The notes below the pieces were generated by a model. That model did not search any database. It saw only the letters and a program-made list of their open reading frames with translations, and was not told where the DNA came from. Source: Rhodanobacter sp. B04 (lineage in GTDB: Bacteria; Pseudomonadota; Gammaproteobacteria; Xanthomonadales; Rhodanobacteraceae). From it: 64,000 nt of DNA. This document shows, one piece after another, positions 53,356-62,463 of this stretch; position 1 is the stretch's first letter; each line of letters opens with the position of its first letter. The stretch is from NCBI RefSeq assembly GCF_002001125.1, contig NZ_MUNV01000026.1:372001-436000 (forward strand), read 5' to 3'. A program made the translations under genes and the position numbers.

Positions 53356-54354
53356 ATGATTCCGTTTTCCGTCCTTGACCTGGCCCCAGTCACCGAGGGC
53401 AGCGATGCCGCCCAGGCATTCCGCCATACGCTTGATCTGGCGCAACTGGCCGAACGACTGGGCTACCGGCGTTACTGGCTGGCCGAGCATCACAACATGC
53501 CGGGTATCGCCAGTGCGGCGACGGCGGTGCTGATCGGTCATGTGGCCGGCGGCACGTCGACGATACGCGTGGGTGCCGGCGGCATCATGCTGCCGAACCA
53601 TGCGCCGCTGCAGGTCGCCGAACAGTTCGGCACGCTGGCATCGCTGTATCCGGGCCGCATCGACCTGGGACTGGGGCGCGCGCCGGGCACCGACCAGCCC
53701 ACGGCCAAGGCATTGCGCCGCTACTTCGACAGCGCCGATGCGTTCCCGCATGACGTGGTCGAACTGCTCGGCTATTTCGAACCGGCGGTGCCGGGTCAGC
53801 AGGTACGTGCCGTCCCTGGCGCAGGCATCGAGGTGCCGGTGTGGCTGCTCGGTTCCAGCCTGTTCGGCGCGCAGCTGTCGGCACGACTCGGGTTGCCGTT
53901 CGCGTTCGCCTCGCACTTCGCGCCGGATGCGATGGACGAGGCGCTGGCGCTGTACCGGCGCGATTTCCGCCCGTCGGCACGGCTGGCACAGCCGTACGCG
54001 ATGCTTGGCATCAACGTGGTCGCGGCCGACAGCGATGCCGAGGCACGCCGGTTGTTCACCACCCAGCAGCAGAGTTTCATCAACCTGCGCCGTGGCCGGC
54101 CCGGCTTGATCCCGCCGCCGATCGACGATATCGACGCGTACTGGACGCCAGCGGAGAAGCAGATGGTGGAGCGTGCCCTGGCCTGTGCGGTGGTTGGTGC
54201 GGCCGACACCGTGCAGGACGGCATCGAGGCCTTCGTCGCAAGGCATCGTCCGGATGAACTGCTGATCACCGCCAATGTGTTCGAGCACGCGGCGCGGCGT
54301 CATTCGTTCGAAATCGCGGCGGCCGTGCGGGAGCGGTTGCTGGCTGCGGACTGA
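53356..54354 (+). CDS. LLM-class flavin-dependent oxidoreductase
   Basis: The 332-residue luciferase-like monooxygenase has the TIM-barrel pattern: [57 protein letters not shown], then [17 protein letters not shown] and the C-terminal [14 protein letters not shown]. It uses FMN supplied by a reductase, and the AEHHNMPG motif fits the alkanal-monooxygenase-like group. The substrate is unknown. GAGG is eight bases before ATG 53356. It is divergent from the pseudouridine synthase gene. Confidence 0.93.
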   Translation: MIPFSVLDLAPVTEGSDAAQAFRHTLDLAQLAERLGYRRYWLAEHHNMPGIASAATAVLIGHVAGGTSTIRVGAGGIMLPNHAPLQVAEQFGTLASLYPGRIDLGLGRAPGTDQPTAKALRRYFDSADAFPHDVVELLGYFEPAVPGQQVRAVPGAGIEVPVWLLGSSLFGAQLSARLGLPFAFASHFAPDAMDEALALYRRDFRPSARLAQPYAMLGINVVAADSDAEARRLFTTQQQSFINLRRGRPGLIPPPIDDIDAYWTPAEKQMVERALACAVVGAADTVQDGIEAFVARHRPDELLITANVFEHAARRHSFEIAAAVRERLLAAD

Positions 54355-54439
54355 CCGCGGCCGAGGCGAAAGACCGGCTCGGGGCCACCGATCGGCCATA
54401 ATGGGCGTTATTCCACGAACCGCAGAAGCTCTCCCACGC

Positions 54440-55297
54440 ATGAAAACCCCCAAGGGCCTGCAGGACCTGATCGACGAAGGTGTGATCGACCAGGTGCTGC
54501 GACCGCTGAAGAGCGGCAAGGAAGCCTCCGTCTATGTCGTCCGCTCGGGCGAGGACATCCGTTGCGCCAAGGTCTACAAGGACATGGCGCAGCGCAGTTT
54601 CCAGGCGCGGGTGCAGTACCAGGAAGGACGCAAGGTGCGCGGCAGCCGGCAGGCGCGCGCGATGGGCAAGGCGACCAAGTTCGGCCGCAAGGAGGCCGAG
54701 GCCGCCTGGAAGAATGCCGAGGTCGACGCGCTGTACCAGCTCACCGCCGCTGGCGTGCGGGTGCCGAAACCGTATGGCTATTTCAGCGGCGTGTTGGTGA
54801 TGGAGCTGGTCACCGATGCGGACGGCCATTCCGCACCGCGGTTGGGCGAGGTGGAACTGTCGGCGGAAACCGCGCGCGAATACCACCGTTTCCTGATGCA
54901 GCAGGTGGCGCGGATGCTCTGCGTCGGACTGATCCACGGCGACCTGTCCGAATACAACGTGCTGGTGGGTCCGCACGGCCCGGTGATCATCGACCTGCCG
55001 CAGGCGGTCAGCGCTTCCGGCAACAACTCCGCGCGGGCGATGCTGCGGCGGGACGTGGGCAATATCACGATCAGCCTGTCGCGTTTCGCGCCGGAACTGC
55101 TCGATACGCATTACGGCGAGGAGATGTGGGCGCTGTTCGAACTGGGTGAACTGCACCCGGACAGCGAGCTCACCGGCCACTTCGAGTTCGACGAGAGCAT
55201 CGCCGATGTCGACAGCGTGATGCAGTCGATCATCGACGCGCGGGAAGAGGCGATCATCCGCCAGCAGGGCCGCGAGGCGGCCGCGCAGGACGATTGA
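54440..55297 (+). CDS. RIO1-type serine protein kinase
   Basis: This 285-residue RIO kinase has an ATP-binding loop in LKSGKEASVYVV (residues ~22-33), the Lys in CAKVYKD, a hinge with LVMELV, the catalytic LIHGDLSEYNVLV near residue 172 and the metal-binding VIIDLPQAV. Bacterial RIO1 proteins are cytosolic kinases or ATPases of unknown target; the archaeal and eukaryotic forms act in small-subunit ribosome maturation. The start is ATG 54440 (MKTPKGLQDLIDEG). Confidence 0.92.
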   Translation: MKTPKGLQDLIDEGVIDQVLRPLKSGKEASVYVVRSGEDIRCAKVYKDMAQRSFQARVQYQEGRKVRGSRQARAMGKATKFGRKEAEAAWKNAEVDALYQLTAAGVRVPKPYGYFSGVLVMELVTDADGHSAPRLGEVELSAETAREYHRFLMQQVARMLCVGLIHGDLSEYNVLVGPHGPVIIDLPQAVSASGNNSARAMLRRDVGNITISLSRFAPELLDTHYGEEMWALFELGELHPDSELTGHFEFDESIADVDSVMQSIIDAREEAIIRQQGREAAAQDD

Positions 55298-55376
55298 TCG
55301 CGGCGAGCGTCCCGGGTGGTTGTCGAGTCTTATTCGAAGTCGTTTGCCCAGCGCCTCGAAAACTCCTCGTATCGTG

Positions 55377-55416
55377 ATTCCGGCGCAACCCCTCCGTAGG
55401 GTTAGCCGGAATGACG
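55377..55416 (+). repeat. REP-like palindrome, copy 3
   Basis: ATTCCGGC (55377-55384) and GCCGGAAT (55405-55412) are perfect complements and enclose AACCC/GGGTT (55387-55391 and 55399-55403), so the element folds as a two-part hairpin. It ends in GACG like the other two copies and lies between the RIO and FKBP genes, which converge. It may also terminate them. Confidence 0.7.
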
Positions 55417-55472
55417 ATGCGGGGAAAATGGCAGGAAGGGAATGACGTTGGGGCAGTCGAGGCTTTGCAGCC

Positions 55473-55904
55473 TCAGTTATCGACTTTCAACAGCTCCACC
55501 TCGAACACCAGCGAGGCATTCGGCGGGATATCGTCGCCGGCGCCGCTGGCGCCGTAGCCGAGCGCAGCCGGAATCAGCAGGATGCGCTTGCCGCCGACAC
55601 GCATGCCGGCCACGCCCTGGTCCCAGCCGGCGATCACGCTGCCCTGGCCGAGCATGAAGGAAAACGGCTCGCCGTGATCGCGCGAGCTGTCGAACTTCTT
55701 GCCGTGCTTGTCCTTGGCGCTGTCGTCGTACAGCCAGCCGGTGTAATGCACCAGCACCTTCATGCCGTCTTTCGCCTCGGCACCGGTGCCGACCTTCTGG
55801 TCGATCACGGTGAGCTTGTCCACACTGCCTGTGGCGTGTGCCGACGGGGCGGCGGTACAGGCGGCGAGCGCGAATACGGTGAGCAGGGACAGCAACCAGC
55901 GCAT
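55473..55904 (-). CDS. FKBP-type peptidyl-prolyl isomerase, lipoprotein
   Basis: The 143-residue product has a lipoprotein signal with FALAAC near residue 16 and a single FKBP domain: VLVHYTGWLYDD, FDSSRDHGEPFSFMLGQG, VIAGWDQGVAGMRVGGKR, LGYGASGAGDDIPPNASLVFEVEL. All these residues line the proline-binding pocket. It should speed cis-trans isomerisation of exported proteins at the membrane. CCGGAG lies six bases before ATG 55904. Confidence 0.95.
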   Translation of the reverse strand: MRWLLSLLTVFALAACTAAPSAHATGSVDKLTVIDQKVGTGAEAKDGMKVLVHYTGWLYDDSAKDKHGKKFDSSRDHGEPFSFMLGQGSVIAGWDQGVAGMRVGGKRILLIPAALGYGASGAGDDIPPNASLVFEVELLKVDN

Positions 55905-56005
55905 GGGTGACTCCGGAAAGAGGATGGGACCTGAGGATCGGACCGGGATTATCCGGCAAACGGCGACTGCCTGGCAGCCATCGCCTTGTTCACGATGAAA
56001 CCTGA

Positions 56006-56563
56006 TCAGCTCACCGCTTCGGCAGGTGCCATGCGGCGCAGCGGATCCACCGCCACCGAATCAGCGTCGTTCATCAGCTGCAGCTGGCCGTCCTGGATCA
56101 GGCATTGCAGGCGCATGCCACGCTGCAGCAGGGCAACCAGTCCGGCGACGGTGGCCGCCGGGATGTCGAGCACGGTGAGGTTCTTGTTACGCCCCAGCGA
56201 TGCGCCGACCTTGTTCCACCAGATTTCCGCGAGATTGCCGCCGTAGCTGATCACCACCACCTGGCGCGCACGGCCGCAGGCCTTGCGGATGCGCGTCTCG
56301 TCCGGCTGGCCGACCTCGATCCACAGCTCGATCTCGTCGGTGTACGCCTTGCGCCACAGCGCCGGCTCGTCCTCGTCGCTGATGCCCTTGCCGAACTCCA
56401 GCCGCTCGTCCGCGTACAGTGCGAACGCGAGCAGCCGCACCATCAGGCGTTCCTCGGTTTCCGACGGATGCCGCGCCAGGGTCAGCGCATGGGTGGCGTA
56501 ATAATGCCGATCCATGTCGCTGACCTGCAGTTCGACCTTGTAGATGGTGGAGTTGAGGGCCAT
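56006..56563 (-). CDS. yaeQ: YaeQ-family protein
   Basis: The 185-residue product carries the YaeQ pattern: STIYKVELQVSDMDRHYY, ALTLARHPSETEERLMVRLL, DEIELWIEVGQPDETRIRKA and the closing helix with MNDADSVAV. YaeQ has a PD-(D/E)XK nuclease-like fold without demonstrated activity; in enterobacteria it can stand in for the anti-terminator RfaH. Here it is divergent from an RluA-type gene, with 85 bases between. AAGG precedes ATG 56563. Confidence 0.92.
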   Translation of the reverse strand: MALNSTIYKVELQVSDMDRHYYATHALTLARHPSETEERLMVRLLAFALYADERLEFGKGISDEDEPALWRKAYTDEIELWIEVGQPDETRIRKACGRARQVVVISYGGNLAEIWWNKVGASLGRNKNLTVLDIPAATVAGLVALLQRGMRLQCLIQDGQLQLMNDADSVAVDPLRRMAPAEAVS

Positions 56564-56648
56564 GGGGGTGCCTTGAGACAACAGCCCACCATTGTACGCG
56601 CTCCCGCCAACAGCCCGCCCGGTGGCGCGCATTAGACTGGCGGAAGCC

Positions 56649-57536
56649 ATGAGCCCACCGATACCGCCTTTCACGCGCGATACCCACGCCAGCACCGTGC
56701 ACCTGCCGCCAGGCGAATGGCCGACCGTGCTCGACGGTTTGTGCGCAAAATTCGCCGCCGTCAGCCGCGACCAATGGCTGGAGCGCATCGCGCGTGGGCG
56801 GGTGCTGGACGGGCAGGGTGCCGCGATCACGCCGGACACGCCGTATCGGAATGGGCTGCGCATCCACTACTACCGCGAGGTGGCGGACGAGACGCCGATT
56901 CCGTTCGCGGAAACGGTGCTGCATGCGGACGAGCATCTGGTGGTGGCGGACAAGCCGCATTTCCTGCCGGTGACGCCGGCCGGCGGGTTTGTCGAGCAGA
57001 CCTTGCTGCGGCGGTTGATTCGCCGGCTGGACAATCCCGACCTGGTGCCGCTGCACCGGATCGATCGGCTGACGGCCGGGCTGGTGCTGTTCTCGGCGAG
57101 CCGGCACAGCCGTGCCGCCTATCAGGCATTGTTCCGCGAACGCCGCATCGACAAGCGCTACGAGGCGCTGGCGCCGGCACTGCCCGGCCTGTCGTTTCCG
57201 CTGTGGCGTCGCTCGCGCATGCTCGCGGGCGAGCCGTTCTTCCGCATGCAGGAAGCCGATGGCGAGCCGAACAGCGAGACGCGAGTCGAGCCGATCGAGT
57301 GCGGCGGCGAGCATTGGCGTTATGCGCTGCATCCGATCACCGGCAGGAAGCACCAGCTGCGGGTGCACATGGCAGCACTGGGTGCGCCGATCATGGGCGA
57401 CACGCTGTATCCGCTGCTGGCCGAAGAGTCCGCCGACGATTACCGGCATCCGCTGAAGCTGCTGGCGCACAGCCTGGCGTTTGTCGATCCGCTGTGCGGC
57501 AAGTCCCGCCGATTCGAGAGCCTGTTCGCTTTGTGA
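56649..57536 (+). CDS. RluA-family RNA pseudouridine synthase
   Basis: This 295-residue protein has an S4-like N-terminal part (WPTVLDGLCAKFAAVSRDQW, residues ~25-60) and a PseudoU_synth_2 domain with the catalytic Asp in PLHRIDRLTAGLVLFS near residue 137, then RYEALAPALPG, PITGRKHQLRVHMAALG and GDTLYP. It should modify a uridine in 23S rRNA or tRNA. Which site is not clear; a TruC/RluA-type role is possible. Unlike the enzyme at 52519 its catalytic residue is intact. The start is ATG 56649. Confidence 0.92.
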   Translation: MSPPIPPFTRDTHASTVHLPPGEWPTVLDGLCAKFAAVSRDQWLERIARGRVLDGQGAAITPDTPYRNGLRIHYYREVADETPIPFAETVLHADEHLVVADKPHFLPVTPAGGFVEQTLLRRLIRRLDNPDLVPLHRIDRLTAGLVLFSASRHSRAAYQALFRERRIDKRYEALAPALPGLSFPLWRRSRMLAGEPFFRMQEADGEPNSETRVEPIECGGEHWRYALHPITGRKHQLRVHMAALGAPIMGDTLYPLLAEESADDYRHPLKLLAHSLAFVDPLCGKSRRFESLFAL

Positions 57537-57645
57537 GGGTCAGGCGCGGGGTTGAGCGAGGCTCGCTGCTGCTTGTCAAGGGTAACCATCGGCAGCCATT
57601 CCACGCTATCTTCCGCAGGAGAATTCAGCCGGGGGAGAACCATTC

Positions 57646-59670
57646 GTGAGTGCACAGCTATCGTCCAGCGCATCGCCGCGCGCCGAGTTGACCCTGCGCG
57701 GCGTGATCATCGGCGTCGTGATCACCGTGGTGTTCACCGCGGCCAACGTGTTCTTCGGCCTCAAGGCCGGCCTGACCTTCGCCACGTCGATTCCGGCGGC
57801 GGTGATCTCGATGGCGGTGCTGCGCTACTTCAAGGGCGCCACGATGCAGGAGAACAACATCGTGCAGACGGTCGCCTCGGCGGCCGGCACCTTGTCCTCG
57901 ATCATCTTCGTGTTGCCCGGCCTGATCCTGATCGGCTGGTGGACCGGCTTCAACTACTGGACCTCGTTCGCGATCTGCGCGCTGGGCGGCATCCTCGGCG
58001 TGATGTATTCGATCCCGCTGCGCCGCGCGCTGGTGACCAATTCCGACCTGCCGTATCCGGAGGGCGTGGCCTGCGCCGAAGTGCTGAAGGTCGGTGCCGG
58101 TGGCGGCGAGGGCGTCAGCGCCGAGGCGGCGGCCGAGTCCAATCGCGCCGGCCTGCTCGCCGTGCTGTGGGGCTCGATCGTTTCGGCGGTGTTTGCGGTG
58201 GTGGTCGCGACGCGGGTGTTCGCCGGCGACGTGGTGCACTACTTCCGCGTCGGTGGCGACAAGGGTGGCGTGACGGGGTTCGATTTCTTCCTCTCGTTCG
58301 CGCTGTTCGGCATCGGTCATCTGGTCGGGTTGTGGGTCGGCATCGCGATGCTGGTCGGTGCGCTGATCGGCTGGGGCTGGGGCGTGCCGCATTTCTCCGC
58401 GCTGGTGCCGCTGACCGGTTCGATGGCGGACCTGGCGGGTGCGACCTGGAGCCACAAGGTGCGCTTCGTCGGTGCCGGCACCATCGGCGTGGCCGCGATC
58501 TGGACCCTGGCCAAGCTGGTCAAGCCGGTGATCACGGGCTTGACCTCCGCGATGGCCGCGTCGCGCGTGCGTGGCGCCGGCAATGCCGCCTTGCTGCCGC
58601 GCACCGAGCATGACATCCCGATCGGGCAGGTCGGCCTGATCTCGCTGGTGTGCCTGCTGCCGATCGGCTGGCTGATCGCGAACTTCGCGACGACCGCCGG
58701 CAATGGACTGGGCGATCACGTGATGGCGCTGGTGGTGGCCGGGCTGATCTTCGTGGTGCTGATGAGCTTCTTCGTATCCGCGGTATGCGGCTACATGGCG
58801 GGTCTGATCGGCTCCTCGAACAGCCCGTTGTCGGGCATCGGCATCATCGTGGTGATCAGCGCGGCGCTGCTGCTGGTGTTCGGCATCCGTTCGGCCTTGC
58901 CTGCCGGCAGCGAGAACGCGCTGGTGGCATTCGCCCTGTTCATCACCTCGATCGTGTTTGCCGCGGCGGCGATCGCCAACAACAACCTGCAGGATCTGAA
59001 AACCGGGCAGCTGGTCGATGCGACACCGTCGAAGCAGCAATGGGCGCTCGTGATCGGCGTGATCGCCGGCGCCGCAATCATTCCGCCGATCCTCGACCTG
59101 CTCAATCATGCCTACGGCTTCGTCGGCGCGCCGGGTCCGCAGCGCGCCAATGCGCTGCCCGCGCCGCAGGCCGGGTTGATCTCCGCGCTGGCGCAGGGCG
59201 TGATCAAGAACAACATCGACTGGAGCCTGATCGAGATCGGCGCTGGGATCGGCGTGGTGATGATCATCCTCGACGAGGTACTGCGCCGCACGACGAAATC
59301 CGCGCACCTGTCGCCGCTGGCGGTGGGCCTGGGCATCTACCTGCCGACCCAGAGCACGCTGATGGTGGTGGTCGGTGCGGTCGCCGGCTGGTGGTTCGAC
59401 CGCCGCGCCGATCGCGCATCGAAGAATCCCGAGGCGACCAAGCAGCTCGGCGTGCTGTTGGCTTCCGGCATGATCGTGGGCGAGGGCCTGCTGGGTGTGG
59501 TGATCGCCGCCTTTGTCGCGTTTTCCGGCAAGGATTACCCGCTCGACCTGGTCGGCGATGCGTTTGCGAGCGGCCCCGCGCTGTGGGTCGGCGGCGTCGC
59601 ATTCGCTGTCGTGATGGTGTTGCTGTACCGCTGGGTAGGTCGGTTGGCGCAGACGTCAACGAACGCGTAA
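57646..59670 (+). CDS. OPT-family oligopeptide transporter
   Basis: The 674-residue protein has about 16 membrane helices. The opening ELTLRGVIIGVVITVVFTAANVFFGLKAGLTF, shortened here to the FFGLKAG motif, and the conserved NSDLPYPEGVACAEVLKVG near residue 142 are the bacterial OPT signature. It is a proton-coupled importer of small peptides or metal chelates. GGGGGAG precedes the GTG start at 57646. A hairpin at 59694-59718 follows it. Confidence 0.93.
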   Translation: MSAQLSSSASPRAELTLRGVIIGVVITVVFTAANVFFGLKAGLTFATSIPAAVISMAVLRYFKGATMQENNIVQTVASAAGTLSSIIFVLPGLILIGWWTGFNYWTSFAICALGGILGVMYSIPLRRALVTNSDLPYPEGVACAEVLKVGAGGGEGVSAEAAAESNRAGLLAVLWGSIVSAVFAVVVATRVFAGDVVHYFRVGGDKGGVTGFDFFLSFALFGIGHLVGLWVGIAMLVGALIGWGWGVPHFSALVPLTGSMADLAGATWSHKVRFVGAGTIGVAAIWTLAKLVKPVITGLTSAMAASRVRGAGNAALLPRTEHDIPIGQVGLISLVCLLPIGWLIANFATTAGNGLGDHVMALVVAGLIFVVLMSFFVSAVCGYMAGLIGSSNSPLSGIGIIVVISAALLLVFGIRSALPAGSENALVAFALFITSIVFAAAAIANNNLQDLKTGQLVDATPSKQQWALVIGVIAGAAIIPPILDLLNHAYGFVGAPGPQRANALPAPQAGLISALAQGVIKNNIDWSLIEIGAGIGVVMIILDEVLRRTTKSAHLSPLAVGLGIYLPTQSTLMVVVGAVAGWWFDRRADRASKNPEATKQLGVLLASGMIVGEGLLGVVIAAFVAFSGKDYPLDLVGDAFASGPALWVGGVAFAVVMVLLYRWVGRLAQTSTNA

Positions 59671-59693
59671 CAGAGTGATGGGATGCTCGGTGG

Positions 59694-59718
59694 ACGGCGG
59701 CTCCGGATGGGCCGCCGT
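59694..59718 (+). terminator. Hairpin after the OPT gene
   Basis: ACGGCGGC (59694-59701) and GCCGCCGT (59711-59718) form a perfect 8-bp stem with a nine-base loop, extended by GG/CC with one bulge. It lies 24 bases past the OPT stop and 136 bases before mprF. No T-run follows. Confidence 0.55.
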
Positions 59719-59853
59719 GCCGGATGATCCCGGGTGCAGCCATGGCCTCGGCGATCATCCGAACTGAAATCATTCGATCCGCAGGATCGCAATAGATTGC
59801 CAGTCAGCTTCAATGTGGCAACCTACAAGGTCATTGCAAGGGGTAGTTGTCGC

Positions 59854-62463
59854 GTGGAGCAGGAAAAGGTCGAGCAGGTTCAAGACGTCAGGGCAGTCCT
59901 GACGCCGCCGAGCCAGCGTACGGTGTGGCTGCGCCGGATGGCCGGACCGCTGCTGTCGGTGGGCATGCTGTGCCTGGCGCTGTGGGCGCTGCACCTGCTT
60001 TCCCGCGAGGTGGACTATCACCAGATCCGCCGTTACGTGCAGAGCATCTCGCGCAGCCGGCTGCTGCTGGCGGCGCTGTTCACCCTGCTCGGTTATGCGG
60101 TGATGACCTTGTACGACCACTATGCGCTGGCCTCGATCGGCCGGCGCCTGTCGTGGCGCCGGGTCACCCTGATTTCCTTCATCAGCTATGCCTTCAGCAA
60201 TGCGGTGGGCATGTCGTTGCTGGTGTCCGGTTCGATCCGCTACCGCTTCTATGTGCAGAACGGCCTGTCCACCGGCGAAGTGGCCAGGGTGGTGTTGTTC
60301 TGCACCACCAGTTTCTGGCTGGGCCTGCTGGCGCTCACCGGCGTGACCCTGCTGCTGGTGCCGTTGCCGCCGGGCATGCCGATGGCGACCTTCAGCCGGC
60401 CGCTGGGCATCCTGCTGACCCTGGTTCCGCTGCTGTGGCTGGCAGGGGGCTGGATACGTCGCCGTCCGCTGCGTTTGTGGCGCTTGCGCATCAGCCTGCC
60501 GTCACCGGCGACGGCCTTGCGGCAGATTCTGGTGGGGGCGGTGGACTGGGGATTGGCGGCAGCGGTGCTCTACATCCTGATGCCGGATGAGTTGAACAAC
60601 GGCTTCGGCCATTTCCTGGCGATCTTCGTGATCGCGCAGATCATCGGCTTGATCAGCCATGTGCCCGGTGGGCTTGGTGTGTTCGAGGCGGTGATGCTGG
60701 CCGGCTTCGGCGCCACCGGCAACGAGACGCTGGCTGCGCCGATCCTCGGCGCGCTGGCCGCCTTCCGTGTCATCTACTACCTGTTGCCGCTGTGCACGGC
60801 CACCGTGCTGGTGCTGCAGCGCGAGGCGCGCGGCCTGCGCGAGAAATCCCTGCTGGCGCCGTGGTTCACCGGCCTGCTGCCGTCGTTCTTCGCCGGGCTG
60901 ACCCTGGTTTCGGGCGCGGTGCTGCTGTTTTCCGGCGCGACCCGTGCGCTGCCGCTGCGCATGGCGGTGCTGGGTGCCGTGTTGCCGCTGTCGGTGCTGG
61001 AGGTGTCGCACCTGCTGGCCAGCGTGATCGGGATGCTGCTGCTGATCCTCGCCCGTGGCCTGCAGCGCCGGCTGGATGCGGCCTACTGGCTGACCCTGGT
61101 GCTGCTGCTGGCCGGTGCGGTGTTCTCCCTGCTGAAAGGCATCGACTACGAAGAAGCCACCTTGCTGACCCTGCTGGCGATGGCGCTGGCACCGGCGCAC
61201 CGTTTGTTCTACCGGCGCGCCTCGCTGTTCACGACGAGCTTCTCGGTCGGCTGGATCGCGGCGATCGTGGCGATCCTCGGCTGTGCCGCGTGGCTGGTGT
61301 TTTTCAGCTACAAGCACGTCGAATACAGCAGCGATCTGTGGTGGGAATTCAGCCTTCATCAGGGCGGTGCGCCACGGGCGCTGCGTGCGCTGGTGGCGGC
61401 GGCGGCGGCGGGCATGCTGTTTGCGCTGGCCAGCCTGATCCGCCCGCACAAGCTGAGGCACGAGCCGCCCAGCGAGGCGGAGCTGGCGCAGGCGTTGCCG
61501 TTGATCAAGCAGTGCTCCACCGCGCAGGCGCATCTCGCGCTGATGGGCGACAAGACCTTGCTGTTCGGCCAGGATCACAAGGCTTTCGTGATGTTCGACA
61601 CCGAAGGCCGCAGCTGGGTGGCGATGGGTGATCCGGTCGGCACCGACGAGGACGCGCGGCGCGAACTGGTGTGGTCGTTCCTCGAACAGTGCGAACGTGC
61701 CGGCGGCTGGCCGGTGTTCTACCAGGTGAACCCGGCCGACCTGGACCTGTACCTGGAGGTGGGCCTGAACCTGCTGAAGATCGGCGAGGAGGCGCGCGTG
61801 CGGCTGGACAGCTTCAATCTCGACGGCAAATCCAGGAAGGTGCTGCGCAACACGGTGAACAAGCTGACCCGCGATGGCCTGCGCCTGGAGATCGTGCCGG
61901 CCGAGGCGGTGGCGCCATTGCTGCCGCGACTGAAGGAAGTCTCCGACGCATGGCTGCGCGACAAGAATGTGCGCGAAAAACGCTTCTCGCTGGGCGCGTT
62001 CGATCCACGCTACCTGGTGCGCACGCCGATGGCGGTGGTATGGCAGAACGACCGGTTGGTGGCGTTCGCGAATATGTTCCTCAACGACACCAAACAGGAG
62101 GCCTCGGTGGACCTGATGCGGCATGTGCCCGATGGCCCGGCCGGGATCATGGACTACCTGTTCGTCGAGCTGATGCAGTGGGCGCGGGACGAGGGCTACA
62201 CCTGGTTCAATCTCGGCATGGCGCCGCTGGCCGGCCTGCACAACCGGCGCCAGGCGCCGTTGTGGAACCGCTTCGGCGCACTGGTGTTCGGCCGCGGCGA
62301 GCGCTTCTACAATTTCCGCGGGCTGCAGCGCTACAAGGACAAGTTCGATCCGGAATGGGAGCCGCGCTATATAGCGGTGCCTGGCGGCATAGCCTTGCCG
62401 ATGATCCTGACCAATGTGGCCAGCCTGATCTCCGGTGGACTTTCAGGAGTGGTGCGTCGATGA
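59854..62463 (+). CDS. mprF: Bifunctional lysylphosphatidylglycerol synthase and flippase
   Basis: This 869-residue protein has an N-terminal flippase half of about 14 membrane helices (residues ~25-520, SHVPGGLGVFEAVMLAGFGA) and a cytosolic DUF2156 synthase half (~545-855) with FRVHRTDS-type residues, SLGAFDPRYL, FANMFLND, SVDLMRHVPDGPAGIMDYLF and FNLGMAPLAGL. The enzyme attaches lysine from lysyl-tRNA to phosphatidylglycerol and flips the lipid, lowering surface charge and giving resistance to cationic peptides and acid. GTG 59854 has AAGGGG upstream; a longer frame begins at 59734. Its stop overlaps the next gene by four bases. Confidence 0.94.
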   Translation: MEQEKVEQVQDVRAVLTPPSQRTVWLRRMAGPLLSVGMLCLALWALHLLSREVDYHQIRRYVQSISRSRLLLAALFTLLGYAVMTLYDHYALASIGRRLSWRRVTLISFISYAFSNAVGMSLLVSGSIRYRFYVQNGLSTGEVARVVLFCTTSFWLGLLALTGVTLLLVPLPPGMPMATFSRPLGILLTLVPLLWLAGGWIRRRPLRLWRLRISLPSPATALRQILVGAVDWGLAAAVLYILMPDELNNGFGHFLAIFVIAQIIGLISHVPGGLGVFEAVMLAGFGATGNETLAAPILGALAAFRVIYYLLPLCTATVLVLQREARGLREKSLLAPWFTGLLPSFFAGLTLVSGAVLLFSGATRALPLRMAVLGAVLPLSVLEVSHLLASVIGMLLLILARGLQRRLDAAYWLTLVLLLAGAVFSLLKGIDYEEATLLTLLAMALAPAHRLFYRRASLFTTSFSVGWIAAIVAILGCAAWLVFFSYKHVEYSSDLWWEFSLHQGGAPRALRALVAAAAAGMLFALASLIRPHKLRHEPPSEAELAQALPLIKQCSTAQAHLALMGDKTLLFGQDHKAFVMFDTEGRSWVAMGDPVGTDEDARRELVWSFLEQCERAGGWPVFYQVNPADLDLYLEVGLNLLKIGEEARVRLDSFNLDGKSRKVLRNTVNKLTRDGLRLEIVPAEAVAPLLPRLKEVSDAWLRDKNVREKRFSLGAFDPRYLVRTPMAVVWQNDRLVAFANMFLNDTKQEASVDLMRHVPDGPAGIMDYLFVELMQWARDEGYTWFNLGMAPLAGLHNRRQAPLWNRFGALVFGRGERFYNFRGLQRYKDKFDPEWEPRYIAVPGGIALPMILTNVASLISGGLSGVVRR

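Noticed and set aside
57658-59307. 549-codon minus-strand frame under the OPT gene
   Set aside because: Histidine/arginine-rich shadow, no ribosome site, opposite a well-matched transporter.
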